Source: Limnanthes douglasii subsp. nivea | Taxonomy: Eukaryota; Streptophyta; Magnoliopsida; Brassicales; Limnanthaceae | Length of the DNA stretch: 64,000 bases | Direction of reading: 5' to 3' | NCBI GenBank assembly: GCA_036936605.1 | Contig: JAUPFV010000005.1 | Location: 62,330,742 to 62,394,741, forward strand | Made by a program: the position numbers and the translations under genes | Shown: one piece after another, positions 23,018 to 35,295 of the stretch | Layout: the number at the start of each line of letters is the position of its first letter | Numbering within the stretch: position 1 is the first letter of the stretch | The notes under the pieces: model-generated | The model's input: only the letters and a program-made list of their open reading frames with translations | Database searches by the model: none | What the model was told of the DNA's origin: nothing

Positions 23018-24047
23018 TCAAACCCTAAACAACATAAAGAAAGGCATGCTGAAATACTTTTTATAAATAACGTCTCTTAATATTAGAAAACCACGAGCCT
23101 TATACTTGATCTTTTTTGCCACAGCTTTATCCGGAGGTAAAACTCCATCAGAGATGTATTGAAGAAGATCATATCTCCAATCTTTAGGTTGAATAACAAG
23201 TGTGTTCATATTTTTTTCACCCTCTTTCTTCCGATCTGTTTGTAGAGATGGACATTCTTGTACAAGAATCCATGGGTAGGATTCAGAATAAGCTATAGTT
23301 GCCAATGAGTCTTCCAAAGTGTTTTCCGATCTAGGAATGTGCTCATAGAAAATATTTTTGAAGTTTGATGCCACTTCTTTCAACATAAGCAAATATTTCT
23401 GAGAATCGCTAATTATCGGACTCTCTTAGCCCCACATTGAAGAGCCAACTTAAGACATGTGATGGCTGCTTCATATTCAGACTCATTGTTTGAAGCCCTA
23501 AACCTAAATAATATAGTCTGGTACATTCGGTCACCATATGGAGAGGTTAGGAAGATTCCAGCTCCACAACCCATAGTACTTGATCCGCCATCAGTTCTAA
23601 CTACCCATTCTTTTTTCGTACAATTTTCGGGTTCATGTCTGGAGGATCTATTAGCATGTAATTCTACCAAGAAGTCAGCCACTGATTGGGCTTTAATTGC
23701 TGTTCGAGGGGAAAAATCTATATCGTAGTCACCCAGCTCTATTGACCACTTGGTCATTCTGCTTAATACATCATCCTTATAAAGAGCATTTTTCAAAGGG
23801 AAAGAGGTTCGAACAATAATGGAATGAGTTTGAAAGTACGGTATCATTTTTCTTGCTGCAATTATTAAGGCCAATGCCAATTTTTCCAATTTCAAGTATC
23901 TTCTCTCAGCATCCAATACACTCTTACTGATGTAGTACACCGGAAGAGGGTAATTGTCCACCTCCATCACTAGCACAACACTTATTGCATATTCTGACAC
24001 GGCTAGGTACATATAGAGCTTTTCTCCTCGAGCAGGTTTGAAAAGAG
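23018..24047 (-). pseudogene. Dual RNase H region of element B
   Basis: Reading leftward from 24047: KTLFKPARGEKLYMYLAVSEYAI opens the gypsy RNase H, with YYISKSVLDAERRYLKLEKLAL and MTKWSIELGDYDIDF. The second RNase H has DGGSSTMGCGAGI and NNESEYEAAI. About 50 bases are missing near 23410, including the SDSQL catalytic segment, where VRxSD jumps to KYLLMLKEVASNF; the final ENTLEDSLATIAYSESY is present. The end near 23018 differs from D. Upstream it joins protease-like sequence at about 24050. Confidence 0.82.
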
Positions 24048-24049
24048 TT

Positions 24050-26000
24050 TTGTGAAGTGTACTATTGTACTGTTTGTTCAGAGTATAACTGGAGGTTTTT
24101 CATTTGTTTGTAGGTAGGTAAGAACAAAATATTTGATGAGATACTTATATCAATTACAAACCTTTAAATTTTGGTTCTCTCAATTGTCGCCCCGATCACC
24201 ACAACATCCTCTTGTGGTCCAGAAACGTCTCTTAAATCGTCACTATCGAATACAATGAATGGAATCAAATCTTGATAAAGATTAGTATACATTTTTTCTT
24301 CTAATTGGTCGTCAAACTCATAATATACCTTTTTCACGAGCAACCCAAGGGTGCTGACATTGTATTCCCTCCAAAAATGGTTAATGAAAAGAATAAACAT
24401 ATATATATATATATATATATATATCACCCCTCATATCGTCGCAGGCTTATTTATCATCATAATACGGCCTCAATCATGATTGGGGTCTAGATATTCTAAA
24501 TTTACATCAAATTCATTATGCGGTCCAGTAATAACTATAGTGTTTTCTTATTTTGGAGCATCTTCTATCGCTTCCCTTCGGGCAAAAGTTTGACCAACAA
24601 CTGGAGCTTGCTTCAAAGCAATACAATGCTTCGTATTATGGCCCACTTCATTATGATACCTACATAATTGATTATTTAGATTTTCTCTCTTAGTTTGAAT
24701 GGGTGGTGGTCTTCAAAACTGAATAAAATTATATGCCTTGTCAAATATGGTGGCAACATTTTTAATCAAGTTTGCAAAATGATCAGGTAAGACCAATTGA
24801 TTCCTCTAGATATATACTATTGACCTTGTGGGTGCTGATTTGGCCTAGGTCAAGGCACACTCTGGTTATAGTAATTTGGACGAGAAGTAGCGGTTGTTTG
24901 TGCCTGTCTTTTAGAGCCTAGGGTATTATCTTTCGGGTGATATGGCAACTTTAGCTTATTCTTATTTTCTACCGTAATCTGCTTCTCAACTTGTGACAAC
25001 AAACCCCCTAAGGACATTATTTTTTTCCTGGCGACATTATAGCCACTTGTTTGAAACAATCTTACAAACCATTTTTGGTTTCTACAAATCAGTTAATGTA
25101 ATCTTTTAAGATTTTCTCAATCAACTGATGAAACTAAATTATTGTGTCTTCCTTTCCTCGTATTTCTTTACTTCCCATAAATTATCTTCAGAAAGCCATC
25201 CATAAAATGTTAAAATTCTTCATTGACCCATGTAGAAGTCAATTATACCACTTCAGACCATTATCTTTGAAGGCATAGGAAAAATCATGACATAACAACT
25301 TATCATTTCCGTCAAAATTCATCATGAAGTTCTTGAACTGTTCAACATGGTTATCTGGATCCTTACTCCAATTAAACTTTTCTATTTTCAAAATATCCAA
25401 ATGTTTGGGAAAATGGTCAGAGAGAATCTCTGCGAAAAGAGGTGATTGTCTCCAATTATGCCATTGATTTAATTGGTGACCCTCATCAACTGTTGCAAGT
25501 ATACCATGTTTGGACTGAATAACATATTGATCACTAACCTGATGTTCACACTGTGGTTTCCCGAACCTCCTACCTTTCCCTCAATCTTTGTTTTTTTATT
25601 TACGTATTTGATGTCTTTGTTTATCCGAGGAGGTGTATTGTTTACTTGACCTATGATGTGGGTCGGAGTATTTCTTCTAATAATGCTTATCACGATAATT
25701 CTTTCTCTTTTTATGATACTGACCGCTACTCAGAGAGAGGATGAAGGTGTCTCAGACTCAAACACCAAATCCTTGTTAAACTCTGAATGACTATAACGAT
25801 TCCTAATCTTACGTTAACTCTTTAAGGAATGATGGGTTTTTTTGTAAATGACCTCTTTAAGACATTTCTGGACTGTGCGGAGTACCTGAATCTACAACTT
25901 GTTCCTCAGAATCCCCTAGTTCTTCAAGTCTTTGGACTTCCGATCGAATTTTACCCATATGGGTTATTATAGCTTTTTTTTTAGATCTTAATGCCTTAAT
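24050..26000 (-). pseudogene. Gag, zinc knuckle and protease remnant (element A or B)
   Basis: The minus strand from about 26000 to 24050 is a decayed gag-protease region. Recognisable parts are a charged N-terminal segment (about 26000-25850), gag core pieces around 25500-25100, a GGLLSQVEKQITVENKNKLKL segment (about 24990) matching D's GGLLNQVGKQINVDE, a CCHC-like knuckle at about 24620-24690 (HNEVGHNTKHCIAL), an FDVNLEYLDP segment (about 24490) and NILFLPTYKQMKN of the protease (about 24110). A TA microsatellite and about 230 unplaced bases separate the last two. Frameshifts are frequent. Confidence 0.65.
24401..24424. repeat. (TA)n microsatellite in the protease region
   Basis: A pure TA tract of about 24 bases inside the decayed protease-gag region. 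Confidence 0.95.
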
Positions 26001-26216
26001 TTACCCTTGTAACTGGTCATGCTTTTCTCGCATGAGAAACTGTTCTCACTTTTCATCAGTCATATGCGGTATTTGGTCAAATTCTTCCTTGATCCTGACT
26101 CTTTCGTTTACTTGGGCATGATCTCTTTGCATTTCAAAATCCATGCTTCGGTATATTCCGAATACAAATTCAATACCTAAGGTTTTGGATATCGTTATTC
26201 GGGTACCTCTATAGGC

Positions 26217-26234
26217 CTCCCACTATGGTTGTCA
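26217..26234 (-). promoter_or_regulatory. Diverged primer binding site of element A
   Basis: CCTCCCACTATGGTTGTCA on the plus strand corresponds to CCTCCCACTGTGGTCGCCA at 44582-44600 in D with three changes. It lies a few bases inside the right LTR, as expected. Confidence 0.7.
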
Positions 26235-26238
26235 TTCA

Positions 26239-26542
26239 CAGTGTTAATGATTTTTGGAAGGTAGTGAAGTAAAAATAGAAAGAGCAATTGATTTCAGGAT
26301 GAGTTATAAAAAGAAAATTGAGTCGTTTAGGATTTAATTTAGAGAGAAACAGCTTATGTAAAAATTAAATGTTTTCACCAGTGTCATTAATGATCTAAAA
26401 GTCTATTTATTGGCAAATTAACCAAATTAGCGTAACCCATTTGGTACCAGAAGCTCATTTATATTCAAAACTACATGTTAAATCCCATTAATTATTACAC
26501 TTTATTACATCACATGTAAAATAAGCCATTTGTCACTCATGA
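26239..26542 (-). mobile_element. Right (5') LTR of element A
   Basis: This pairs with 14344-14573. It starts near GTGTTAATGATTTTTGGAAGG next to the primer binding site and is taken to end near CACTCATGA, the counterpart of ACTCATCA in B and D. The outer edge is approximate. Confidence 0.65.
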
Positions 26543-28547
26543 GATAATCCAGTCCTCGTCCCAATTATGTTTTAGTATTAAGTGACCAAAAAGAATAAGT
26601 GAAAGTTGATATAAAATTATGTAATAATATCATCTTTATCAAATATAGTTTTTATTTTATTTAAATATTTTAAACAAATATCACTCTACCATCTATTACA
26701 ACTTTTTATCATTATTATATCTAACTTAATTCTATTTTGGTATTATATATGACTTCGAGTTTGATTCGTCTGAGTTTTTATTTTTTATTTTTGGAGTTTG
26801 ATTGTAAAAAAAATCATATTTATTAAACTTAAAAATTCGTAACTATATTTAGGGATTTGCTAAAAATTTGGTCAAAACTACTTCGTGGAATAGTATTAAA
26901 AAAATCCAAGATTATTTCGTGAAGTTTTTTATTTTTGTCTTTTTTATCCTTGCACAAAAAGTCACATTTAAACGAAATTACCCTGTGAAAAAGTTATCAG
27001 TAATTTTTTTGATTTTTTTCTCCCCCTTCACTTTATTTACTCTCTCTAAAATATTTTTCATTTAAAACTAAATAAATCAAAACTAAAACCTCTCCAAAAC
27101 TATTAAAGTAAACTCGTTTTCTTTTTATTTTGTGCATGGAAATTATATAAATGTTTAGGTTATATATAAAATATCAAAACATATTTGGAATTAGAACGGA
27201 TAAATTGAGTTTTATTTTTTATAGACTAAAATCAAAACAAAAAACAAACCATCCATTACTACAACTGACCAAGCTAATTGTTTTATGATTTATACTCACA
27301 TGTACTAAAACAAACAAACAAAATCTGGTACAGATCGATCTGTCAATTTCATGATGATTACAATATCGGCGCTATCGTGGAGCGAAATTTAGTTTGACTT
27401 TAAAAATAAAAATTTGAAAAAAGAAAAGAAAATATATACTTCTTTCATGTTAATATTGGTCTGTAGATGAACATCTTATTCTATTTTGGCAATGATTTTT
27501 TTATTCTTATAAAATTGAAAAAGAAAATGAAAGTTTTGGTGTCTTAGTTGAGTTTTATAAATTTTAGAAACTAATATGATATTAGGTTTTACTAGATTTT
27601 GTTTATACAACTTCATGGAATAAATAATAACATAAGACGTAAATTTATAAAGTTCAAAAATTTTAAAAAATTTAATGAACAACAGATTTATAAATATTAA
27701 AAAATTTAAAAATACCACCCTCCAAAGTAATTCACTTATATTTATTCATACAATATATTATAGTTTAAAAATACTTTTTGTCCAAAAAATCAACTGTTCA
27801 ACAACATTTTCTAAAATACCACTGCTTTTGCTACCAAACCATTTGTATAGTCATGCCACACTTTCGCTTGAAAGAACACCAAGAGCAAGAAGAAAAACCA
27901 ATATATGACTAGCTATAAAAAAAACAAAATTTGACCAGAATTAGTATCTTTTTATTTTGCCAGCTCTTCGCGAAATTCGGCCCATAGTAAAAACCACTTT
28001 CTACCTCTCCACGAAGAATAATGGAACACTTGAGAAGGCTAGTAAAGTTGAAATTGCTCATGAATACAAACCAACACTTTAAAATACTCGTCAATCATGA
28101 TAATTTGTTTTCTACACAACTATTTGAATGTATCCACTTTAATTTCTAAACAATTGTCTGCAAAACATGGGTCACAAGTCCAAATGACTTGTACCAATCA
28201 CTCTGTAGGCTTATGTTTGGAAAATACTCAAAATGAACAAACAGCTCTAAAAGAGAATGAAAGATTAATAACCACACTTTAATACAATATATAATTTGCT
28301 GATGAAGCAATCAGAACCAGATGAGGTTGTTCAAATAACTAGTGAACAACTGTCCATTCCGTTCTTATTGAACTGAAAATTGTCATTAACAAAACCAAAA
28401 CCTAATAAGTGCAGGCATAATACCATCATAATTCCTATCAACAGGAAACACAGAGCATCCATGCACGTAAATTATCAAAAACAAACCTCATCAACGCAAT
28501 ATATAAAGAAAAAGAAGAAAAAATAATGGTCTAATCCATTTCCTTCC
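26543..28547. other. AT-rich intergenic spacer
   Basis: I see no gene here. Open frames are short and dominated by Phe, Lys, Asn and Ile from the AT-rich composition. There are no paired terminal repeats that I could make out. The last few hundred bases are probably the 3' side of the mtACP gene. Confidence 0.6.
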
Positions 28548-30176
28548 CTACTTTGCTTGTGGGTGAGAAGCAATGAAGTCAACAGCAAGATCGATGGAGC
28601 TTATCTTGTCAGCTTCATTATCTGGGATCTCAAACCCGAATTCTTCCTCGAGCGCCATCACAACCTCAACGGTATCCAAACTATCTAACCCAAGATCATT
28701 TTGGAAATGGGCACTTGGTGTCACCTATAACCAAAATTTAACCAATATTACAAAAGTCTAACTGATGAAAAACAGTACTATAACCAATAGATAATTTGGA
28801 AGAAAGCTTCACGAACTCATATGAGAAGCATTCTACTACCTAACACATTGCAGGAACAATTGAGTTCTTCATACATAAACATTAGATACATACATAAAGA
28901 TATTGGTAGCTATTTCTGATTTACTAGGAAGATTTAAAGCAACCCAAAATGAACATAAGGTAAAATACTCGAGAAAACTTGCATTTCAGTTTACATGTTT
29001 TAAAAGCAAATTGAACTCAGGCAAATTAATGAAGATATGCCATTTTAATTGATTAACATTAACGCTACGATATATCTGAACCACGAACTGTCATATTGAT
29101 CAATAACTGTAAGAACCGAGAGTGCACGGCAAGTATATACAAAATACCATCATAGTTGCATATGTTTCATCAATCCTTTAAAAGTCATGGAACTTATCTA
29201 TCTTCATATATATATTTCAACTTAACATGACAAAGTAGAAACACCTGAGAACATAAAATCATAGAAATAAGCCTGGAAAAAACAAGACTGATGTTTCTTC
29301 TAACATAGAACTCAAACGCTGACCCTAAGATTTTTTTTGTTCATTACAAGTTTATGTTCGTATATTGGCACGTAAATAGTTAATTCAAACTGCTATTCAA
29401 TAGGACAAACATAATCTGTGGTCACAGTGTGGTAACACAGCCAGTTGATACTAGACCAACATCACATTAGCATACATCAACAGTGCAATCTACTATTAAC
29501 CAAGCTATGCAATTTGTTGGATATCTTCAATTACTCTCTTTTTAACTTCCACAAGAACCCAACAAGTAACGCAGTTAGACTTCGATGTTCCTTCCTTTCA
29601 CAAAAACCATGCTCAATCTCAAATACTCTTTTAGTTAACTTAGAACAAACAATCACCTCAGCTTTAAGCATGGTTCAACTTCAAATGAAGTTTTCAATTC
29701 TCAAATACATCACCCGGCTTTATCAAACATATGAATTAACCAGAAGAACATCACTAAGTCCATATTAGAATCATTTCCCCAATGACCAAGCAATTGCTAA
29801 AACCCTTAAGAGATCGATCTAAGTACAAATCAACGTGAAACCAAATAACTAGAAATCAAGAGGTGTTCCAACGTTACTAATAGTCTAAATTACATATGAA
29901 AACTAGAAATCTATCGAGCACGAAAACAGATTATAAATGCGTAACTGTGGAAATCAATACCTTAGAAGGATCGACTTTCTTGAAGTCCTTGACGACGGAG
30001 ATGACGCGATCCGCAACCTCGGATTTGTTGAGAAAGGAGCCTCGAACCTCCTCGGAGAAACGGCGGCGCAATGAGTTGAAAGATAGTCCAAAAAGGCTAC
30101 TGTTAGGGTTAGGGTTTTGGAGAGCAGGAGTGACGTTGACTCTGAAGTACTTGAGAAGAGCACCCCTCGCCGCCAT
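28548..30176 (-). CDS. Mitochondrial acyl carrier protein
   Basis: This protein carries acyl chains on a phosphopantetheine arm in mitochondrial fatty acid and lipoate synthesis and is also a complex I accessory subunit. Two exons on the minus strand, 30176-29961 (72 codons) and 28724-28548 (58 codons plus stop), join to 130 residues across a 1236-bp GT-AG intron. Residues 1-40 form a basic, Arg-rich mitochondrial presequence ([14 protein letters not shown]... SLRRRF). The ACP domain starts near [18 protein letters not shown] (about 48) and has the attachment motif GLDSLDTVE with Ser87, then [18 protein letters not shown] and a final helix, [10 protein letters not shown]. The length fits plant mtACP. 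The start is the first ATG of a GC-richer first exon, and no lesion is visible. Confidence 0.95.
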
Positions 30177-33100
30177 TTTAGATGCAGAGAAGGTCGAGAA
30201 TGAAGAATTTGGAGAGCGAGAGAGACGATTCTGGGGCTGGGAAATGAACGTGTCTCACTAGAAGAAATGAGGTTTAAGTAAGATTGGGTCATGTTCTCAA
30301 CGAAAGCCCTTTGGGTATTTTTTTTTTGGTCTCCTTTCAAATTTATTTATTAATAAATACATATTTAGTATAATTTTTATAATTTTTATATAGGCTGGGT
30401 AATATTTTAGTGTTAATGTCCTGGATTTTTTTTTTTAATTTGAGATTTTTTTGACCTGACAATTTTTATATTTGCTAAAAATTACTAATTTCGTCATTAT
30501 ATTTGTAAATATCTAGAAATATTTTGTCAATTAAGACCTAACAAATTTTATTTAACAAATTTTATCAACATATTTGCTAAGACCTATCAAATTATGTCAC
30601 CATATTTGTTAAGATCTACTGATTTTAGCCACTATGTTCGCTAGGTAAGTAGTGATTACCTGAGCGAGAATCACTAAAGTCGAACGGAGAACATCTACAC
30701 ATTCGCTCAACCGTAGCAAAAAGTCGTTCACAGCAACAGTCCGACAACCATAACCTAACTTTTTCAATTTTACATCAAATTCAACAAAAAAAAAATCTAA
30801 AAAGTACACAAACATCAAATGTGTACTATACTACTAACCAAACATCAAGCATGTAGAAAAAAGAAAGAAAAACATGTAGAATTTTATATTTAGAAAGATA
30901 AAAATTACATATACTTGAAGTTATGTATTGAAAAATGGTATGAGCTAATGGGTCTAATATCTCCAATGGACTTAAAAATTCTAACACCCTCCCTCAAACT
31001 CACAATGCACTAATAAGCATTGCGAGTTTGTTACACATTTAATAGACTTATAATACCAATACTAATCCAAACAACATAAAACCAAATTGAAATACTAAAT
31101 CCAAATCAAAGTCCGAATATCAATTCAAATCGAATTCTCGATCCAAATCCAAAATCAAATCCAAATCAAAATGCCAAATGCCAAAACCATAATCGGAAGC
31201 CAAAACCAAAACCAAAACCAAGTGAATGTTATATCTGTGGCATCCAGATCACCAAATATTTGGTCACCTCAAACAAAAAATAATAAGTCGTACCATTTTT
31301 TGGTAGCCTGACCTAATTATAAATTATAGTATTTAAAGAGTCATATATTCAGTGAACTTACATTAGCATAAGATGTTGTATTTACGTTACCATTATAGAA
31401 AAAAAAGCCACAAAGAAAACAATGTTTCTAATATTTTTTACAAAAGCCCAATTCAGCTCAATAACCTGCCATAACTGAAAGTCCTTTATGAATAGAAAAA
31501 AATAGTTTGGACACGACTCTTTAAAGATAAATAAGTCAAGAAGTTGACGAAAAAAATAGTAGTTAGTGGGTGCAGCACCAACACAATGACTTTCCTAGGG
31601 TAAAAGCTTTGCTTGGTTCATAACAAATTCAACCGCTGACTTTTTAATTGGCTTATCATTTGATGGGCGGAAGTTTTGATAGCAAAGCCCCATATGAAAA
31701 AATAAAAAATGAGAAGTTTTATATCTCTCTACATAGGAAAAGAGAAACAAAAAAGTTAGAAGGTAACTAAGTACACATTATAGGACAACAGCATTTAGTA
31801 AAAACACAAAACTGAAACCAAGTCATATCTAAGAGTAAGTTGCAGCAAAGAAAAATTTCTTTAAATTTATGAAATGTCGGCTTTGTCCATATATATTTAT
31901 CAGATATCAATATCTATATATCAATCATCACTTCAAAAAAACTTCTTTTGATTACCACAAACAACTGCAAAAAAAAAGGCAGCTCATGAATTGCAGATCA
32001 ATATCCACATTTAAACACATTTGAAAGCAGTATATATAGACAACTACTGAAGTTGTTCAACAAAAATTTTCAATAATCATCTAAAAAAGAAATAAAATAT
32101 TAATAATTTGATTGAAAATTTCAAGGCATACCTTGTATGTGACATGTAATCCCTCAGCTACGAGGTTTTATCCTTCCTCAGCTATGAGGATATTTGTCCT
32201 CCCTGCAACCTCCAACTAAACATCAATATACAAACAATAAGATCCACAATATGAAACATCAAGATTGCAGATCAAACCATAGATTCTTTATAATATAAAT
32301 ATGAAAAAAAACTTTATAAAATATGCATCTAGTAGTACTAAGTGCAAGGAATTATGTGTAGCGAGCTTCGTGTAAACGGTGCCAAAAATGATATTGTGAC
32401 CAATCAGTGTCACTTTAAGCGAATCCAAAGTCAAGAATATCGCCATGGAATCATCTACATACTCTCAAATCAAATTAATCATAAACTTGACTATTACATA
32501 AACTAAACCCCAAAATCTATAAAGTATAATATAATATCAAAAAATAGAAAGATACACGATTAATCTTTGATTTCGACCATATATTTTTTCAAAACAACAA
32601 AAACCTCTTTCGAAATCTAGCTCACAGCAAAAACCTCATAATAGAATTCGGTGTATAACATTGTGGATAATATAATTTTGGGTGAAATTTTAGAAGTATT
32701 ATGGATCGAAAAAAAGTTGAAAGGTTAATGGAGGTTTTGAGTAGGGAAAAAATATGAATGTTTTGAACGAAGGCCACGACTATTAGAATGAAATAATTTT
32801 TATGTTTGGGATGATTTGTGTAAAGAAAGATTTGAAATGAATTACTAAAAGAGAAAAATGAGAACAAAAAAGTTGAGGAAATAATAGGAGATAAAACTAA
32901 AAATAGTTGGTAACCTGTTGTAAACTAATAACATTCACAACAAAATCTTTGGTCGGTTGTGAATTTGTAGTAATAACAACTCTGAAATTAGTTTCATAGA
33001 CAACAAATAGTCTCGTTGTAAATTTGTTATAGAACTGTTGTTAATGATAATCGATTAACAGTAGATTAAATGATAGGGTTAGAAAAGATTATTTCTCTAG

Positions 33101-33690
33101 TATTGTCTTTTTTATCAAATTTTATTTTCGAGTTGTGTAATCTTGTAATCTTTTTAAAAGAACGGATTTCATCTCAAATCTACTACACTCCATGCTCGCC
33201 AAGTCCTCTCAACATATATTTGCATTGGAAGACCTTCAAAGTATGAAAACTGTCTATAAAATTGAACTAAGACAAATATTTTCTATTTTAAAAATATTTT
33301 ACAATAAAATTATGTCTTTCCAAAATTGAGAAGGAGTATCCAAGACTAACATCTTCCTACCCAACATATTTTGGACCAGAATATGCAGAAACAGCAGCTG
33401 TATTTACCATCTTTAATATTTTTTAGCCTCGGTACAGATCACATGGCTTTAAAACAGGACTCATATATATAATGTAAAAATACAAAACTAAAATAGTCTC
33501 TTTTAGCCCAGAAAGACTTACTAAGTTTCTAGATTACCGAAACCCATCATATTTTGCCCTTGTTAAGGAGAAAAGGTGTGTACGTATTTTAAGGAGAATA
33601 TTACAACTCATCAAACCTTCCATAAATTAATAAAATTCTCTAGACAAAGATTTATATGGTTAGATCTCATGGATTTACTTTTTATAAAAC
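30177..33690. other. mtACP upstream region and AT-rich spacer
   Basis: No gene is supported. A degenerate 32-bp repeat built on ATATTTGYTAAGAYCTA occurs near 30560-30645, and a low-complexity stretch of AATCCAAATC and CCAAAACCAAA repeats is at 31080-31225. ACACCCTCCCTCAAACTCACAA at 30987 recalls Ty1/copia LTR text, but no partner LTR is visible. Around 32920-33060 GTTGTAAATTTGTTAT-type words occur in both orientations and may be the edge of an old DNA transposon. Confidence 0.45.
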
Positions 33691-34482
33691 CTTTAATTGA
33701 ACACACTTTATGAAGATGAAAATTCATTTTCTCAACATTAATACTAGCATCGTTATGAGGACCAGTGAGACAGAAAATTAACATTTCATATTACACTATG
33801 GAAATTTATATATTGTCTATAAATTTGATAGACAATTCTAGTATATGACAAAAATTATTAAAATTTGTTCAACGATAGAAAAAATAAACCAAAAACCAAA
33901 AGACAATTATATAAGAATAAGTGATGAAATAGAAAAAAAACAATAAAGACAACAAAATGTAAAATATAAAACCAAACTCTATTGCTTCTTATGAAATTCA
34001 AAGTTAACTTATTGGTTCTTTTACCATTTCAAAAATTGGTAGCTCATTATTCTTTCGATTATATTTGTGCGTTAATTGAGTTATTAGTGTAAACATAGAA
34101 CACCTTTAAAAATCAAATAAATAATAAAATAAATGTGTTAATTATTAGAATTTGATTTATATAAAAAAAATATAAATCATAGATAACAAACACATGATAC
34201 GCAACAAATAAACTAAGCAAAAAAAATTAAAATTTCATTGAGATAATCGTTAATGCTTTAAGTGCCACATAATATAATTATTTATGGATCTAAAGAATTA
34301 TCTTAAAGATCTTTATCCATTTACAGGAAAATATGCATACAACAAATACTGGTTGTAGATTGAATTGGATGTAGACTGAATTGGATGTATCCACGATAGA
34401 AGAGCGGTGATAGATCTAATATATTAAAAGGAGCTAGATTGAGGTGGAGAAAACTGGATCAAAAGTGTTTTTTTGTGTTATT
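33690..34482. repeat. Left flank of the tandem-repeat family, interrupted by element D
   Basis: This is a diverged member of the family at 47.9-61.2 kb. Shared words include ATAAATCATAG..AACAAACACATGATACG and GATTGAATTGGATG, then ATCAAAAGTGT..TGTTATT where element D enters. It continues after D at 44986 (GACAAGAGAT..TCAGTATTAAAGTGAAGAA), matching 48493-48535. Confidence 0.8.
34478..34482. other. Target site duplication TTATT, left
   Basis: TTATT directly precedes the left LTR and is repeated at 44981-44985 after the right LTR. This is the 5-bp duplication expected for an LTR retrotransposon. Confidence 0.93.
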
Positions 34483-34859
34483 TGGTGTGGATTATTTTCG
34501 ACTGAGGGTAATTTGGTCAGATTTTTTGTGATGTTTCAAAGGTATTAAATGTTTGAGTGTTTTGTAGTGAGAGATTTAAGCTGCTTGGTTGTATTAAATG
34601 TTCATTACCCTCATTAATGAAAGTGGTTGGGTATTTATACCCTTGATTATGGGCCATATGGGCTTTCGGGTTAAACTTATGAAAACGGGTCGAGTTCAAA
34701 AACCCATTAGTTTATTAAGCAGATTAGAAATTAGCTTAGTCAAAAGGTAATTAGTTATTTAGTAATTTTGTCCTGTTCGGATGGTTCAGTTGGTGATTAT
34801 TGTCTGGATTGCCCATGTCCGGATTCTACAGTGAGTGGCGAATATTTTCAAACTCATCA
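34483..34859 (-). mobile_element. 3' LTR of element D
   Basis: 377 bp, TGGTGTGG...ACTCATCA on the plus strand. A minus-strand TATA box (TATAAATA, complement of 34633-34640) sits inside GGGTATTTATACCC. Confidence 0.95.
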
Positions 34860-34877
34860 GTAGCCTTTTTTTTAGGT
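34860..34877 (-). promoter_or_regulatory. Polypurine tract of element D
   Basis: On the minus strand AACCTAAAAAAAAGGCTAC ends directly at the 3' LTR. This is the usual primer site for plus-strand DNA synthesis. Confidence 0.75.
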
Positions 34878-35018
34878 TTTGTCAAAGGCCTTTCGTAAGA
34901 CCTAAAAAATATTCTTAGGCACTAGTAACATTCTCCGGACTGTTTAAGTGTTCTACTCAGGATTTATCTGGACTGAATTCTTCTCAGAAGTTCAAAAGTT
35001 CTGCTATGGATCGTGGGA

Positions 35019-35200
35019 CACGTGTCATATTTTGATTTGCCTCACCAGATGTCTTTCTCCTAGAATGGCACTCTCACTAATCCTAAAAATCAACCTCTTC
35101 ATTTAATAGCCATGACGGTAGCGCCGCCTTCAATCATTACTTTTGTCTTTTCGTATTCTCCTAGGTATTTGGTAACTCTTTTTGTCTTACTAGTATAAAT
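35019..35200 (+). promoter_or_regulatory. Plus-strand promoter of the antisense ORF in D (G-box and TATA)
   Basis: The G-box CACGTG at 35019-35024, in GGATCGTGGGACACGTGTCAT, and TATAAAT at 35194-35200 lie 277 and 102 bases before the ATG at 35296. Both are interior to the element, outside the LTR, and oriented away from gag-pol transcription. Positions and context match element B. Confidence 0.65.
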
Positions 35201-35295
35201 TGCTTCTTTTCACTGTTTTACCATCTTCATTACTCTCTCATCTCTTCATCTCAAAGTTTTCACTTCTCTTCTCAAAATTATTTTGGTATAGGTTT

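Larger units (their letters stand above)
17859..24050 (-). mobile_element. Tat-type LTR retrotransposon B, left part (minus strand)
   Basis: B has a 346-bp left (3') LTR at 17859-18204, then the antisense ORF (18651-21478), integrase and the two RNase H domains, all ordered as in D. At about 24050 the pol sequence stops in the connector before RNase H and joins protease-like sequence, so about 1.4 kb including the whole RT is missing relative to D. No right LTR of B is present. Where B ends and A resumes is not resolved: the gag and protease at 24.05-26.2 kb may belong to either. Confidence 0.68.
14344..26542 (-). mobile_element. Tat-type LTR retrotransposon A (old, minus strand, hosts element B)
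   Basis: The ends are paired LTRs: left about 14344-14573 and right about 26239-26542, both with GGYAGTGAARTAAAA and CAATTGATTT near one edge and ATTACATCAYATGTAAAATAA near the other. A diverged primer binding site (26217-26234) lies just inside the right LTR, so gag-pol reads leftward. The order from the right is gag, CCHC knuckle, protease, then pol, with the antisense ORF nearest the left LTR. Element B enters at 17859. The LTRs are much diverged and differ in length, and I found no convincing target duplication. Confidence 0.72.

Noticed and set aside
29896..30261. Plus-strand frame of 121 residues across mtACP exon 1, and the 30340-29954 minus frame
   Set aside because: Both are shadows of the mtACP first exon in other frames.
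30987..31010. ACACCCTCCCTCAAACTCACAA as the edge of a copia LTR
   Set aside because: Such text is common in copia LTRs, but I found neither a partner LTR nor copia coding sequence nearby. Kept only as a remark in the spacer entry.
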